Shown: positions 8,106 through 16,962 of the stretch, in pieces
Numbering within the stretch: position 1 is the first letter of the stretch
Layout of the letters: each line of letters opens with the position of its first letter
NCBI GenBank assembly: GCA_022842065.1
Contig: JALHQH010000001.1
Coordinates: 310,001 to 374,000 of the forward strand
Direction: 5' to 3'
DNA: 64,000 nucleotides
Source: Caldilineaceae bacterium
GTDB taxonomy: Bacteria; Chloroflexota; Anaerolineae; Caldilineales; Caldilineaceae
Position numbers and translations under genes: made by a program
Notes under the pieces: model-generated
What the model was told of the DNA's origin: nothing
Seen by the model: the letters and a program-made list of their open reading frames with translations, nothing else
The model's database searches: none

Positions 8106-9161
8106 ATGGCGATAACTACACCAGAAGTAATGCCTGCTAACCCACTGGTTGAACTGCGCGGGCTGACCAAAAGTTATACGAGCAGCCAGGGCCTTTGGCA
8201 GCGGCTGCGGCGGCAGGCACCCGAACGCTTGTACGCAGTGGACAATGTCTCGCTGCGGATTGCAGCCGGGGAAATTTTCAGCCTGGTCGGCGAATCGGGC
8301 TCGGGCAAGACGACCTTGGGGCGTTCCCTGTTGCGGCTGGTCGAGCCGACGGCTGGGGAGGTCTTCTACCAGGGAAGGGATATTCTGCAGCTACCCAAAG
8401 GGGAGATGCAAGCGGTGCGCCGCCAGCTGCAGATGATCTTTCAGGATCCCTACTCGTCACTCAACCCACGGATGACCGTGCGCCAAACCCTGGCCGAAGT
8501 CTTGACCGTCCATCGCCTTTGCCGCGGCAAAGAGGTCGAAGCGCGGATCGCCGAGCTGTTGCAGATGGTGGGGCTGCCCCCCGATGCGATTGACCGCTAT
8601 CCGCGGCACTTTAGCGGCGGGCAACGCCAGCGGATCGGCATTGCGCGCGCCCTGGCCGTCGAGCCGACCTTTATTGTCGCCGACGAACCAGTCTCCGCCG
8701 TCGATGTTTCGATTCAGGCGCAGATCTTGAATCTGTTGCTCGAACTGAAAGAGCGGTTGGGCTTAACGCTGCTCTTTATTGCCCACGATCTGAGCGTGGT
8801 CCAATATATCAGCACGCGCGTCGGGGTGATGTATCTGGGCAAACTGGTGGAGATTGCGCCGCGCAAAGCCCTTTTCGCCAGGCCGCGCCACCCCTACACC
8901 CAGGGTTTGCTGATGGCCGCCCCTCAGCCGGACCCAGCGCACAAGACAACGCGGGTCGCGATTGAAGGGGAACCGCCTTCCCCGCTGAACCCACCGCCGG
9001 GTTGCCACTTTCACACTCGCTGTTATCTGGCGAGTGCGCGGTGTCGCGTCGAAGCCCCGACGCTGGAAGATCTGGGCGACGGGCACTGGGTGAGTTGTCA
9101 CCACCATGCCCAGGCGACCTGGCCGTTGTCGTTTATGGGTGGGGTAGAGACGCGGATTTAG
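8106..9161 (+). CDS. Importer 1: ABC ATPase, DppF/OppF type
   Basis: 351-residue second nucleotide-binding subunit. Walker A GESGSGKTTLG, signature FSGGQRQRIGIARAL, Walker B FIVADEPVSAVD and switch His in FIAHDLS are present. The C-terminal extension has GCHFHTRCYLASARC, the counterpart of the Cys-rich tail of the partner. It is expected to heterodimerise with the product of 6998-8014 on the cytoplasmic face of the permease pair. It closes the importer 1 operon; the next gene starts 161 bp later. Confidence 0.94.
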   Translation: MAITTPEVMPANPLVELRGLTKSYTSSQGLWQRLRRQAPERLYAVDNVSLRIAAGEIFSLVGESGSGKTTLGRSLLRLVEPTAGEVFYQGRDILQLPKGEMQAVRRQLQMIFQDPYSSLNPRMTVRQTLAEVLTVHRLCRGKEVEARIAELLQMVGLPPDAIDRYPRHFSGGQRQRIGIARALAVEPTFIVADEPVSAVDVSIQAQILNLLLELKERLGLTLLFIAHDLSVVQYISTRVGVMYLGKLVEIAPRKALFARPRHPYTQGLLMAAPQPDPAHKTTRVAIEGEPPSPLNPPPGCHFHTRCYLASARCRVEAPTLEDLGDGHWVSCHHHAQATWPLSFMGGVETRI

Positions 9162-9322
9162 GGAGCGCGGATTGGGGTGCGCGGAGTGTAGCGGCGGAGA
9201 GAACGATCGGGGTCACCTGGATCTGTCGCTGGAGTTGGTTGTGGAAGTGTACCTAAAATTTTTGTTTCTTGTTTCCATTAGAGCTGTATAAACCTTACTT
9301 TATCTACCAAAGGAGCAAACTG

Positions 9323-10018
9323 ATGGCCCACGATCCTTATTATGAACTGGTCCCCCCCCGCCAGGAACCGCCTTTTGATGCGGCGCGCACGGCTCTGCTG
9401 ATTATCGACTTGCAGTATCTCGATGCCCATCCGGATGGCTGGATGGGGCGGCTAGCAAGTAACCAGGGGCGACCGGAATTGTTGCAAGAGCGGTGGGATT
9501 TTATCCAGGAGATCCTGCCCAATGTACGCCGGTTGCAGGATGCCTGTCGCGCCGGTGGGGTGGAGTTGATTCACATCCGGGTGAAGTATTTGACGCGCAA
9601 CTGCCGGGATGGCCAACGCTCGCTGGCCACCGAGGAGAAGGCGATCTGGGCGGATGAGCGGGATGATGATTTCTTGGAAGAGGTGGCGCCGATTGGCGAT
9701 GAGCTGATCATCGACAAGACCAGCGCCGGGGCCTTTAACTCGACGGCAATTGACCAGATCCTGCGCAACATGAACATTGATCGCCTCTGGGTGACGGGGA
9801 TTGTCACCGAAGGCTGCGTGGAGATGACGACGCGTGACGCCGCGGATCGGGGCTTCTACACCACCCTGGTCAGCGATGCGTGTGCTTCCTCTACCCATGT
9901 TGCGCATGAAGACGCGCTGCAACGCATGGGCGACGGCACATTGATCAAAGTACGCACTGTCGATGAGTTATGCGCCCAACTAACGGCAGCAACCCAGCCA
10001 GAATTAGTGATGGCGTAA
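9323..10018 (+). CDS. Isochorismatase-family cysteine hydrolase, paralogue of 2602-3279
   Basis: 231-residue isochorismatase-fold hydrolase with intact triad: Asp in LIIDLQYLDAHPDGW, Lys in IIDKTSAGAF and Cys in GIVTEGCVEMTTRDA. It is closely similar to the protein at 2602-3279 over its length. ATG 9323 follows AAAGGAGC (9309-9316) with good spacing; an earlier in-frame start at 9269 lacks a binding site. The 161-bp gap before it carries an AT-rich stretch suited to its own promoter. It converges on the M24 gene with a palindrome between them. Probably a cytosolic amidase acting on a carbamoyl or amide substrate. Confidence 0.9.
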   Translation: MAHDPYYELVPPRQEPPFDAARTALLIIDLQYLDAHPDGWMGRLASNQGRPELLQERWDFIQEILPNVRRLQDACRAGGVELIHIRVKYLTRNCRDGQRSLATEEKAIWADERDDDFLEEVAPIGDELIIDKTSAGAFNSTAIDQILRNMNIDRLWVTGIVTEGCVEMTTRDAADRGFYTTLVSDACASSTHVAHEDALQRMGDGTLIKVRTVDELCAQLTAATQPELVMA

Positions 10019-10033
10019 ATCGAACTCACCCGC

Positions 10034-10078
10034 GTCCCGTAGGGACACATGACCTAAGGTCATGTGTCCCTACGGGAC
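10034..10078. terminator. Bidirectional hairpin between convergent genes
   Basis: Perfect inverted repeat with 22-bp arms, GTCCCGTAGGGACACATGAC..., separated by one base. It lies in the 81-bp gap between two convergent stop codons, the usual place for a two-way terminator. The same GTCCCNTAGGGACAC motif is reused at 49012-49058. Confidence 0.75.
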
Positions 10079-10099
10079 AAGAAGAGATCATTACCATCC

Positions 10100-11263
10100 T
10101 CACCCGCCCAGCAAGCGCCAGCGGTGATCCCAGCCATTGCCCAGCCGTTCGGCCCCCTGCGGGGTGATCAGAATATCCTCATTGATCCCGGTGCCCCAGA
10201 TCGGGCTGGGGGTAACTTTGCGTTTGGGGTGATAGGAAAAGACCATCCCCGCGGCCAGTGTCCAATCTTGTGACTGCCCCCACGGTGACTCGGCCGCGTG
10301 CCAGGGCCGTTCGATCGCGTCCATGCCCTGGCCGTGGAAGTCAAAGGCGACGGGGGCTTTGCCCAATTGCCAACCATCTTCCTGCAGCACCGTTTCAAAG
10401 ATTCCGGCCAGTTCGCTCAATTTTGCCCCTGGTTTGGCCGCAGCACAGATGGCGGCAAAGGCGCGCAGTTCACTCTCCATCAAGCGCAATTCGAGCTCGG
10501 CGGGCGGCTGAAAGGCACAGTTGACGGTGATTTCCGACCAATGGCCACTCTCGCCACAGATCTCCATGTGGTAGCGCACCAGGTCAGTACAGCGCAACGG
10601 CAGTTCCTGCGGCGGATTAACATCCCCTGGCTCTTCGCCGATAAAGATAAGCAGGTCGCGCCCCCCACCGGTCAAGGCCACTTTGGCGGCTTCGGCAGCC
10701 AGTTCGCGTTGGGTCTTTCCTGGTTCCAGCACTTCCACAAAACGTTCCATTGCGGCTTTGGAGAGGGTCCACAACTCGCGAATCTGTGTAATTTCCAATG
10801 CGCTCTTGATCATGCGCAGGCGATCCATCAGATCGTCAGCATCGACAAAGGTTACCGCCGGCAACCCAGCACGTAAAATGTCCATGTTCCCCGCCGAGAG
10901 AATATAGCGGTAGCCGGCAATCCCAATTTTGCCGCGCGTGATCCCCTTGGCTTGCATCATCTCGACCAGGCGCGGGGCTTGAAAAACATCGCCGCGCGCC
11001 TCGGTCACCCAGCCATGCGCGGCGATCTTCTCGGCCACGGCATAGCTGGAGAAGACCATAAAGGGCTCATCCGTGCGCGGGATGCAGAGGAAGCCATCGT
11101 GGGCCCAGAGGTGAAAGTCGGTAAAGTAACGCAGATAGCCGCGCCCCGTCCACCAGTGCCCCTTGCCCGCCACAATCAACGCGTCAAGGCCGGCGGCGGC
11201 CATGGCTTCACGAGCGCGGGCAAAGCGCTGATCGCGTTCCGTTAGATCTGCTTTTGTTCCCAT
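10100..11263 (-). CDS. M24-fold (creatinase/prolidase-like) protein with altered metal site
   Basis: 387-residue two-domain M24-fold protein. ATG 11263 is preceded by GGAGA on the minus strand. Compared with canonical Asp/Asp/His/Glu/Glu, the segments read YHMEICG and HWSEITV (Glu for both Asp), FHGQGMD around the His position, MVFSYHPKRK (His replacing the Glu of EPG) and INEDILIT (Glu kept). The first three replacements are shared with the paralogue at 1219-2346, so this is a coherent variant family. It is the last gene of a minus-strand run after two HyuA and two HyuB genes (88-bp gap), so a role in the same amide pathway is likely. Creatinase is a same-fold relative but its key residues do not match here. 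Confidence 0.8.
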   Translation of the reverse strand: MGTKADLTERDQRFARAREAMAAAGLDALIVAGKGHWWTGRGYLRYFTDFHLWAHDGFLCIPRTDEPFMVFSSYAVAEKIAAHGWVTEARGDVFQAPRLVEMMQAKGITRGKIGIAGYRYILSAGNMDILRAGLPAVTFVDADDLMDRLRMIKSALEITQIRELWTLSKAAMERFVEVLEPGKTQRELAAEAAKVALTGGGRDLLIFIGEEPGDVNPPQELPLRCTDLVRYHMEICGESGHWSEITVNCAFQPPAELELRLMESELRAFAAICAAAKPGAKLSELAGIFETVLQEDGWQLGKAPVAFDFHGQGMDAIERPWHAAESPWGQSQDWTLAAGMVFSYHPKRKVTPSPIWGTGINEDILITPQGAERLGNGWDHRWRLLGG

Positions 11264-11281
11264 GATTGTTCTCCATTCACG

Positions 11282-11363
11282 GTATTAGAGACGCGGATTT
11301 AGGTGACGCGGATTTAGGTCGCGCTGCTCAGGATTGGTCACGTTTCACGCTTTACGTTTCACG
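11282..11363. repeat. Short direct repeats (GACGCGGATTTAGGT; CGTTTCACG)
   Basis: GACGCGGATTTAGGT occurs twice back to back, followed by GTTTCACGCTTTACGTTTCACG. Both words recur elsewhere: the first at 9146-9190 and in the palindrome at 46284-46374, the second (as its complement) at 25347-25405. They fill the gap between hyuB and the M24 gene and touch the hyuB stop. Confidence 0.6.
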
Positions 11364-13046
11364 CCGCACATAACGGCGCAACGACTCGATCTGCATGGCG
11401 TCGGTGTCCAATGCCAGGTCCAAGCCGTAGATCTGGCGGGCGGCGGCGACGCTAACGTAGCCGAGCGCCACATCTGCGCGTACCCGTTCTGGTTCGCGTT
11501 CCTGTGGATCGCCGTAGCCGGCCCCGCCAGGGACGCGTAGGATCACTTCCTCGCCGGGTTGCCACTGGATGGGGATAAAACGGGTGACCGGTTCCCCATT
11601 GAGCCAGACCGCGCCGGCTGCACCAAAGCCACCCCCATCTAGTCCAGGCGCAGGATATTTCATCAGGTCGGGGCGGATGGTCAGCGTCACCGGTTTTTCG
11701 GCGATGCAGCGCAGCACAATTTCTTGGCCAGGACCGCCCCGCCGTCGCCCAGGACCACCCGAATCTTGCAACATTTCTTTGCGGACCATGATCACCGGAC
11801 ATTTGCGTTCGATGATCTCGGTGGGGGTGACGGTGCTGTTGTGGGGATAGGCCGCGGGGAGCAGGCCGTCCGCCGCCTTGGTTGCGCCCAGCCCACCGTG
11901 CGGTAACATGTGGACGGCATAGTTGCCATAGATCTCATCTTTGCCCACAACGTGGAAGGGAAAGATCCCACCGGCCGCGGCAATGGTCTCATCAGGTAAG
12001 AGCGGGGCCAGCGCGCCAAAGATCAGCGGGGGAATATGTTTGATCACCTTGGCACGCGCTTTGACCGGAGCCGGAAAGGTGCAGTTGACAATTGAGCCTT
12101 CAGGCGCGGTAATCTGGATCGGGCGCACCAGGCCGTCGTTATTTGGAATACGCGGGGCCAACATGGCCTTGATCGGATAGACCGCGGTGGCATAGCTGAT
12201 ATTAAACGCAGCGTTGATCGCGGAATGCCACTGTTGGGGCGAACTGCCGGCAAAGTCCATTGCCAATTCGTCGCCCCGAATTTCAATGCGGATGCGCAGG
12301 GTAAAGGGTTCCAGGTAACCGTCCGCAGTGATCGCATACTCGGAGACGCCATCGGGCAGTGCAGCAATCGCCTGCCGCAGCGCCTGTTCCGAGCGGTCTT
12401 GGATCGCGGCGGAAAGTTCGGTGATGTCGGCCAGATCATAGTCGGCAAGGAATTCACGCAGTCGCCGAATGCCGACCTGGTGGGTGCCGACAATCGCGTG
12501 GAGATCACCCAGCACCATGGCCGGCACGCGACAGTTGGCCGCAATGAACTCTTCAACCATGGGGTCAACTTTGCCGGCCACGTAAAATTTGTTGGGCATG
12601 AGCCGCGTGCCCTCCATAAACATATCGGCGGCTTCCAGATCACCCAGGTGACCGCCCACATCAGAGACATGGGCCACGGTGCCCATAAAAGCGACCAGTT
12701 TCCCTTTGTAAAAGACCGGCGAGACCAGATTGTAATCGGGCAGGTGGGTGCTGCCAATCCAGGGGTCGTTGGTACAGAGCACATCGCCTTCTTGGAGCGT
12801 CTCCGCCGGAAACTTTTGCAGCATCACGCGTGTGGTGCGTGGCAACATGGTACAAAATTGGGGTGGACTCCACTGCGCCTGGGCCAAACCCGCGCCGGTG
12901 GCATCCATCAACACACAGCCAAAGTCATGGCTTTCGCCAACAATGGTCGAAAAAGAGGTACGAATCACAGCGTTGTCGATCTCATCGGCAATCGCCACCA
13001 AGCGCTGCCACTGAATTTCCAAGCTGATTGGGTCAAGTGTGGTCAT
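11352..13046 (-). CDS. hyuB: Hydantoinase B / oxoprolinase beta-type subunit
   Basis: 564-residue HyuB-family protein, the usual full length. With HyuA it forms an ATP-dependent cyclic-amide hydrolase family that includes N-methylhydantoinase, 5-oxoprolinase and related carboxylases. The family N-terminus DPISLEIQWQRLVAIADE is followed by RTSFSTIVGESHDFGCVLMD, NDPWIGSTHLPD and, near the C-terminus, GGPGRRRGGPGQE. ATG 13046 overlaps the upstream hyuB stop by four bases (ATGA), and GAGGA precedes it. It is the more divergent of the three HyuB copies in the window. The substrate cannot be assigned. Confidence 0.92.
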   Translation of the reverse strand: MTTLDPISLEIQWQRLVAIADEIDNAVIRTSFSTIVGESHDFGCVLMDATGAGLAQAQWSPPQFCTMLPRTTRVMLQKFPAETLQEGDVLCTNDPWIGSTHLPDYNLVSPVFYKGKLVAFMGTVAHVSDVGGHLGDLEAADMFMEGTRLMPNKFYVAGKVDPMVEEFIAANCRVPAMVLGDLHAIVGTHQVGIRRLREFLADYDLADITELSAAIQDRSEQALRQAIAALPDGVSEYAITADGYLEPFTLRIRIEIRGDELAMDFAGSSPQQWHSAINAAFNISYATAVYPIKAMLAPRIPNNDGLVRPIQITAPEGSIVNCTFPAPVKARAKVIKHIPPLIFGALAPLLPDETIAAAGGIFPFHVVGKDEIYGNYAVHMLPHGGLGATKAADGLLPAAYPHNSTVTPTEIIERKCPVIMVRKEMLQDSGGPGRRRGGPGQEIVLRCIAEKPVTLTIRPDLMKYPAPGLDGGGFGAAGAVWLNGEPVTRFIPIQWQPGEEVILRVPGGAGYGDPQEREPERVRADVALGYVSVAAARQIYGLDLALDTDAMQIESLRRYVRRET

Positions 13047-14689
13047 TGTGTTTCCTCATCCGTCAACCCATAGGCCGTTGCCGCGCCTTGGGGGGTGATG
13101 TAACCCATGCGTAAATCGTAGTCAATCAGGGCGCGCTCGCGTTCGGCGACGGGACCAAAGCCGGCGCCACCGGGCATGCGCATTTCGATCTCATCGCCCG
13201 GTTTGAATTCGAGCGGCGGGAAGCGGGTGATCAGTTCCCCATTCAGGCGCACTTCGCCCACCTGGCCAGGCTGACCGCCATTGATGCCGGGCGGCTCGCA
13301 GAAGAGTTTATCCGGCCGGACGCGAGCCATATAGGTAGTGTCGCCAATATTGCGGAAGGTGATCATCTGGCTGATGCCGCCGCGGCGACGGCCGGCACCC
13401 GCCGAATCGGGCAGGAATTGTTTGTGTAACATCAGCAGCGGGGCCTGCGTCTCCATGATTTCAGCCGCGGTGACCGAACTGTTGTGGGGGAAGGCAATCG
13501 GGGGCAACCCATCCAGATCGCGCATTGCGCCGCGGCCACCGTGGGGCAAAATGTGGACCGAGAAGGTGCCATAGCCAGGGGCCTGGCCACTCACACTAAA
13601 GGGCCAGATCGAGCCGCTACCGGCCTGCGCATGTTCACCCAGGATCGGCCAGACCGCGCCAAAGAGCACCTGGTTGATGTTGTTGGTCACTTTGGCGCGC
13701 GCCTGCACTGGATAGGTAAAGTCACAGTTGAGGATGCAACCTTTGGGCGCGGTCACATGCACCGGGCGAAAGAGCCCCTCGTTGTTGGGAATCTGCGGCA
13801 CGAGCGCGCATTTGAAGGGATAGATCGTCGAAGCGTAGGTGGTATTGTAGACACAGTTGATCGAGCCCAGGCGGGTTTGCGCCGAGGTGCCGCTGTAATC
13901 CACATAGATATCCGCGCCTTGGATCTTGACCTTGGCGTGCAGATGCACGATTTCAATATAGCCGTCAATGTCAAGCCCAAATTCAAATTCACCATCGGGC
14001 AGCGCTTCAATCCGGCGGCGCATCAGGGTTTCCGAGCGATTGTGGATTTCGTCGGAGAGGGCGACCAGATCGGGCAGCGCGTAGTCGCTGAGGAATTCGC
14101 GCAGCCGCCGCGCGCCCAGTTGATGGGTGCCGACAATTGCCCGCAGATCGCCCAACACCATGTTGGGCACACGACAGTTGTTGCCGATGATCTCAAAGAG
14201 CAGGGCATTCTCCACCCCCGCTTCATAGAGCTTGGAAGGAGGCACCCGAATGCCTTCGGTAAAGACATCATAGGCCTCAATATCGCCGCGGTGGCCGCCA
14301 ACATCAGCCAGATGGGCGACGGTGCCCATAAAGGCCACCGCCTTGCCCCCAACAAAAACAGGGGTCAACACCACATAATCGGGCAAGTGACCGGTGCCAA
14401 TCCACGGGTCGTTGGTACAGAGCACATCGCCTTCTTGTAAAGTCTCTAACGGGAATTTACTCAGCACCACCTTGCAGGTACGCGGCAAGACCACACAGAA
14501 GTTGGGCGGGCTAAAGCTCGATTGACAGAGCGACGAGCCAGCCTGATCGACGAGGATACAGGCAAAGTCGCGACTCTCGCCGACAATCGTGGAGAAGGAA
14601 GTGCGCACGGTCGCGTTGTCGACTTCATCCATGATGCTGATCAGCCGCTGCCACTGGATTTCAAGAGTAATCGGATCGATTATTGTCAT
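13043..14689 (-). CDS. hyuB: Hydantoinase B / oxoprolinase beta-type subunit
   Basis: 548-residue HyuB-family protein. Conserved blocks: DPITLEIQWQRLISIMDE, RTSFSTIVGESRDFACILVD, NDPWIGTGHLPD, VAHLADVGGHRGDIE and SAGAGRRRGGISQ. It is very similar to the HyuB at 20494-22170, more so than to its own downstream neighbour, which suggests a local duplication. It overlaps the next hyuB by four bases and lies 128 bp after a hyuA gene, with a repeat-rich spacer between. The two hyuA and two hyuB genes in this run could form two AB complexes or mixed ones. Confidence 0.93.
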   Translation of the reverse strand: MTIIDPITLEIQWQRLISIMDEVDNATVRTSFSTIVGESRDFACILVDQAGSSLCQSSFSPPNFCVVLPRTCKVVLSKFPLETLQEGDVLCTNDPWIGTGHLPDYVVLTPVFVGGKAVAFMGTVAHLADVGGHRGDIEAYDVFTEGIRVPPSKLYEAGVENALLFEIIGNNCRVPNMVLGDLRAIVGTHQLGARRLREFLSDYALPDLVALSDEIHNRSETLMRRRIEALPDGEFEFGLDIDGYIEIVHLHAKVKIQGADIYVDYSGTSAQTRLGSINCVYNTTYASTIYPFKCALVPQIPNNEGLFRPVHVTAPKGCILNCDFTYPVQARAKVTNNINQVLFGAVWPILGEHAQAGSGSIWPFSVSGQAPGYGTFSVHILPHGGRGAMRDLDGLPPIAFPHNSSVTAAEIMETQAPLLMLHKQFLPDSAGAGRRRGGISQMITFRNIGDTTYMARVRPDKLFCEPPGINGGQPGQVGEVRLNGELITRFPPLEFKPGDEIEMRMPGGAGFGPVAERERALIDYDLRMGYITPQGAATAYGLTDEETQ

Positions 14690-14714
14690 AGTTGTTCAAC
14701 CATCTTTGTCCATT

Positions 14715-14820
14715 GATGAGGGGATGACCGGATGACAAGATGACCCGATGACTGGATGACCCGATGATTAGGTAGATTCATCTTGTCATCTTGTCATCTT
14801 GTCGTCTTGTCATCCAGTCA
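14715..14820. repeat. GATGAC tandem repeats forming an inverted repeat
   Basis: Left half is a run of GATGACNNGATGACNN units (14715-14768); right half is the complement, TTGTCATCTTGTCATCTTGT and beyond, ending inside the hyuA stop codon (14818-14820). The halves can pair into a long imperfect stem between the second hyuA and the first hyuB gene of the minus-strand run. It may attenuate transcription between the A and B subunits. Confidence 0.7.
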
Positions 14821-16938
14821 CATTAGCGTAACGATCAGGTTAGCAAAGGCATCCACCGCCACCGTGGAACGGGGGCCGATCACCGCCGTCGAATCTTTTT
14901 CTTCGACAATCGCCGGCCCGGCAAAGGTCGCCCCCACCGGGAGGCGAGCGCGGTCATAGATCGGCGTCGCGATCGCTTCGTTCAACTCGTTAAAGTAGAC
15001 CGGGCGATAGCCTTTAAGCGCGGCGTCCGCCACAGTGTCAGCAGCGACTAAGGCAGCTTGCAGCTTGACTTCCGGTTTGGGGCCACTGGCGGTCAAGCGG
15101 CAGGTTGCCACTTCCAGCCCCAAGTGACGGTGGGCGTAGCCATAGATCGCCGCATAGCGCGCATAGAAATCGGGGCGCAAGGTCTGATCGACATCAACAG
15201 CCGCCAAATCGGGGTAGGCCAGTGGGATGCTGATCTCATGGCCCTGGCCCACATGGCGCAGGTCGGCGCGGCGGGTAAAACGAATCGCCGCCGGGTCAAC
15301 GCCGGCCTCCAGCAGTTGTTGACGCCCTTCCGCTTCGAGTTCAGCAAAGATCGCCGCCATTGTCGCCAGCGCAGCGGGGGTAATCGGGGCCATATAGGTG
15401 CGGGCAAATTCAAAGGCAATCGGCGCAGTGAGAAAACCCAACGCCGAGGTGACGCCGGCCCCCGCCGGGCAGATATAGCCAGGCATCTTGAGCGCACGGG
15501 CAATTTGGTGGGCATGAATCGGCCCGGCCCCACCAAAAGCAATCAGTTTGAAGTCACGCGGATCGGCCCCTTGCTCGGCCACATGGACGCGCGTGGCCGA
15601 AATCATATTTTCGTTGACGATCTGGAAGATCCCATTGGCCGCGGCCATCAGGCTCAGCCCCAGCGGTTCCGCAATCGTGCGTTGAATCGCCGCCTCTGCC
15701 GCAGCCCGATCCAGCGCCATGCGTCCCCCCAAGAAATAGTCAGGGTTGAGATAGCCCAAGACCAGGTCGGCATCGGTAACAGTCGGATCAGTGCCGCCCA
15801 GACCATAACAGGCGGGACCGGGCGCGGCACCAGCGGACTCTGGCCCGACTTTGAGCAGCCCCAAGCCGTCGATGTGGGCGATGCTGCCACCGCCCGCCCC
15901 GATCTCAATCAGCTCGATGGTTGGCACGCGCACCGGCAAGCCGCTGCCCCGCTTAAAGCGGTGGACGCGGGCGACCTCAAAATTGTCGGCCATGTGTGGC
16001 TCACCCTGGCGGATGACAGCCATTTTTGCGGTGGTGCCCCCCATGTCAAAGGAGACCAGGTTCGGTTCGTTGGTCAGTTCGCCGTAAAAGCCGGCAGCCA
16101 AGACCCCGGCGGCCGGGCCAGATTCGACCAGTCGCACCGGGAATTTGACCGCAGTCTCCAGCGTGGTAATCCCACCGCTGGAGAGCATCAGGTAGAGCGG
16201 CTTGGCCAGGCCATTGGCGGCCAACTCCTGCTGCAAACGGTTGAGATATTGGGCCGTCAAGGGCTGGACGTAGGCATTACAAACCGTGGTTGACATCCGC
16301 TCATATTCGCGGATTTGCGGCGCCACCGCCGAGGATAAGGAAACATGGACATGGGGTAGCTTTGTTGCGAGCCAAGCCCCCACCTGTTGTTCATGCGCAG
16401 GGTTGAGAAAGGCGTGGAGGAAGCAGACGGCAACAGCCTCCACTTCATCGACAACCGCGGCGGCCTGTAATTGGGCCAACATTGCCTCTAACCCCGCCGG
16501 GTCCAAGGGTTGGATCACATTGCCAAAGCCATCCAACCGCTCTTCGACCGCAAAGCGCAAGGGGCGGGGGATCAGATGCACGACGGGGGGTGCGTGCAGA
16601 TCGTAGATATCATAACGCATTTCGCGCTGCGTATCCAGCAGATCGCTAAACCCGGCGGTGGTAACCAAGAGGGTCACCGCGCCTTTGCGTTCGATCAGCG
16701 CATTGGTAATCAAGGTGGTGCCGTGGATGGCCGTCTCGACGGCGCTGCCGGTGGCCGCGACCCTGGCGAGTAAGTGATCCCAGCCGGCAAGCACCGCTTC
16801 CGCCGGTTGGGCCGGGGTGGTCAACGTTTTGTAGGTGTGGATCGCACCGCTCTGGCTGTCAATCAGGACAAAATCGGTAAAGGTGCCACCGATGTCAAAG
16901 CCAAAACGGTACCGGGGGGTTGATGGTTGAGTATTCAT
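14818..16938 (-). CDS. hyuA: Hydantoinase A / oxoprolinase alpha-type ATPase subunit
   Basis: 706-residue HyuA protein with the acetate/sugar-kinase-like ATP fold. Phosphate 1 motif is FGFDIGGTFTDFVLID (residues about 13-28); the second nucleotide motif is SFDMGGTTAKMAV; a further glycine-rich block is LIAFGGAGPIHAHQIARAL. It contains the N-terminal HyuA domain, the central hydantoinase A domain and the C-terminal domain in normal order and length. It should activate the substrate carbonyl by phosphorylation for cleavage with a HyuB partner (family knowledge). It follows the upstream hyuA after 24 bp. The short N-terminal NTQPSTPRY extension is absent from the paralogue. Confidence 0.94.
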   Translation of the reverse strand: MNTQPSTPRYRFGFDIGGTFTDFVLIDSQSGAIHTYKTLTTPAQPAEAVLAGWDHLLARVAATGSAVETAIHGTTLITNALIERKGAVTLLVTTAGFSDLLDTQREMRYDIYDLHAPPVVHLIPRPLRFAVEERLDGFGNVIQPLDPAGLEAMLAQLQAAAVVDEVEAVAVCFLHAFLNPAHEQQVGAWLATKLPHVHVSLSSAVAPQIREYERMSTTVCNAYVQPLTAQYLNRLQQELAANGLAKPLYLMLSSGGITTLETAVKFPVRLVESGPAAGVLAAGFYGELTNEPNLVSFDMGGTTAKMAVIRQGEPHMADNFEVARVHRFKRGSGLPVRVPTIELIEIGAGGGSIAHIDGLGLLKVGPESAGAAPGPACYGLGGTDPTVTDADLVLGYLNPDYFLGGRMALDRAAAEAAIQRTIAEPLGLSLMAAANGIFQIVNENMISATRVHVAEQGADPRDFKLIAFGGAGPIHAHQIARALKMPGYICPAGAGVTSALGFLTAPIAFEFARTYMAPITPAALATMAAIFAELEAEGRQQLLEAGVDPAAIRFTRRADLRHVGQGHEISIPLAYPDLAAVDVDQTLRPDFYARYAAIYGYAHRHLGLEVATCRLTASGPKPEVKLQAALVAADTVADAALKGYRPVYFNELNEAIATPIYDRARLPVGATFAGPAIVEEKDSTAVIGPRSTVAVDAFANLIVTLM

Positions 16939-16962
16939 GGAAGTGATTGTCTCTGTCTTGCG

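Noticed and set aside
8106..9161. Frameshift or loss in the importer 1 ATPase pair because of the hairpin-rich gap before it
   Set aside because: Both ATPases are full-length with intact Walker, signature and Cys-rich C-terminal segments; the gap only contains stem-loops.
2602..10018. Naming the isochorismatase-family genes N-carbamoylsarcosine amidase
   Set aside because: The fold and triad fit, but the substrate specificity of this family cannot be read from the motifs visible.
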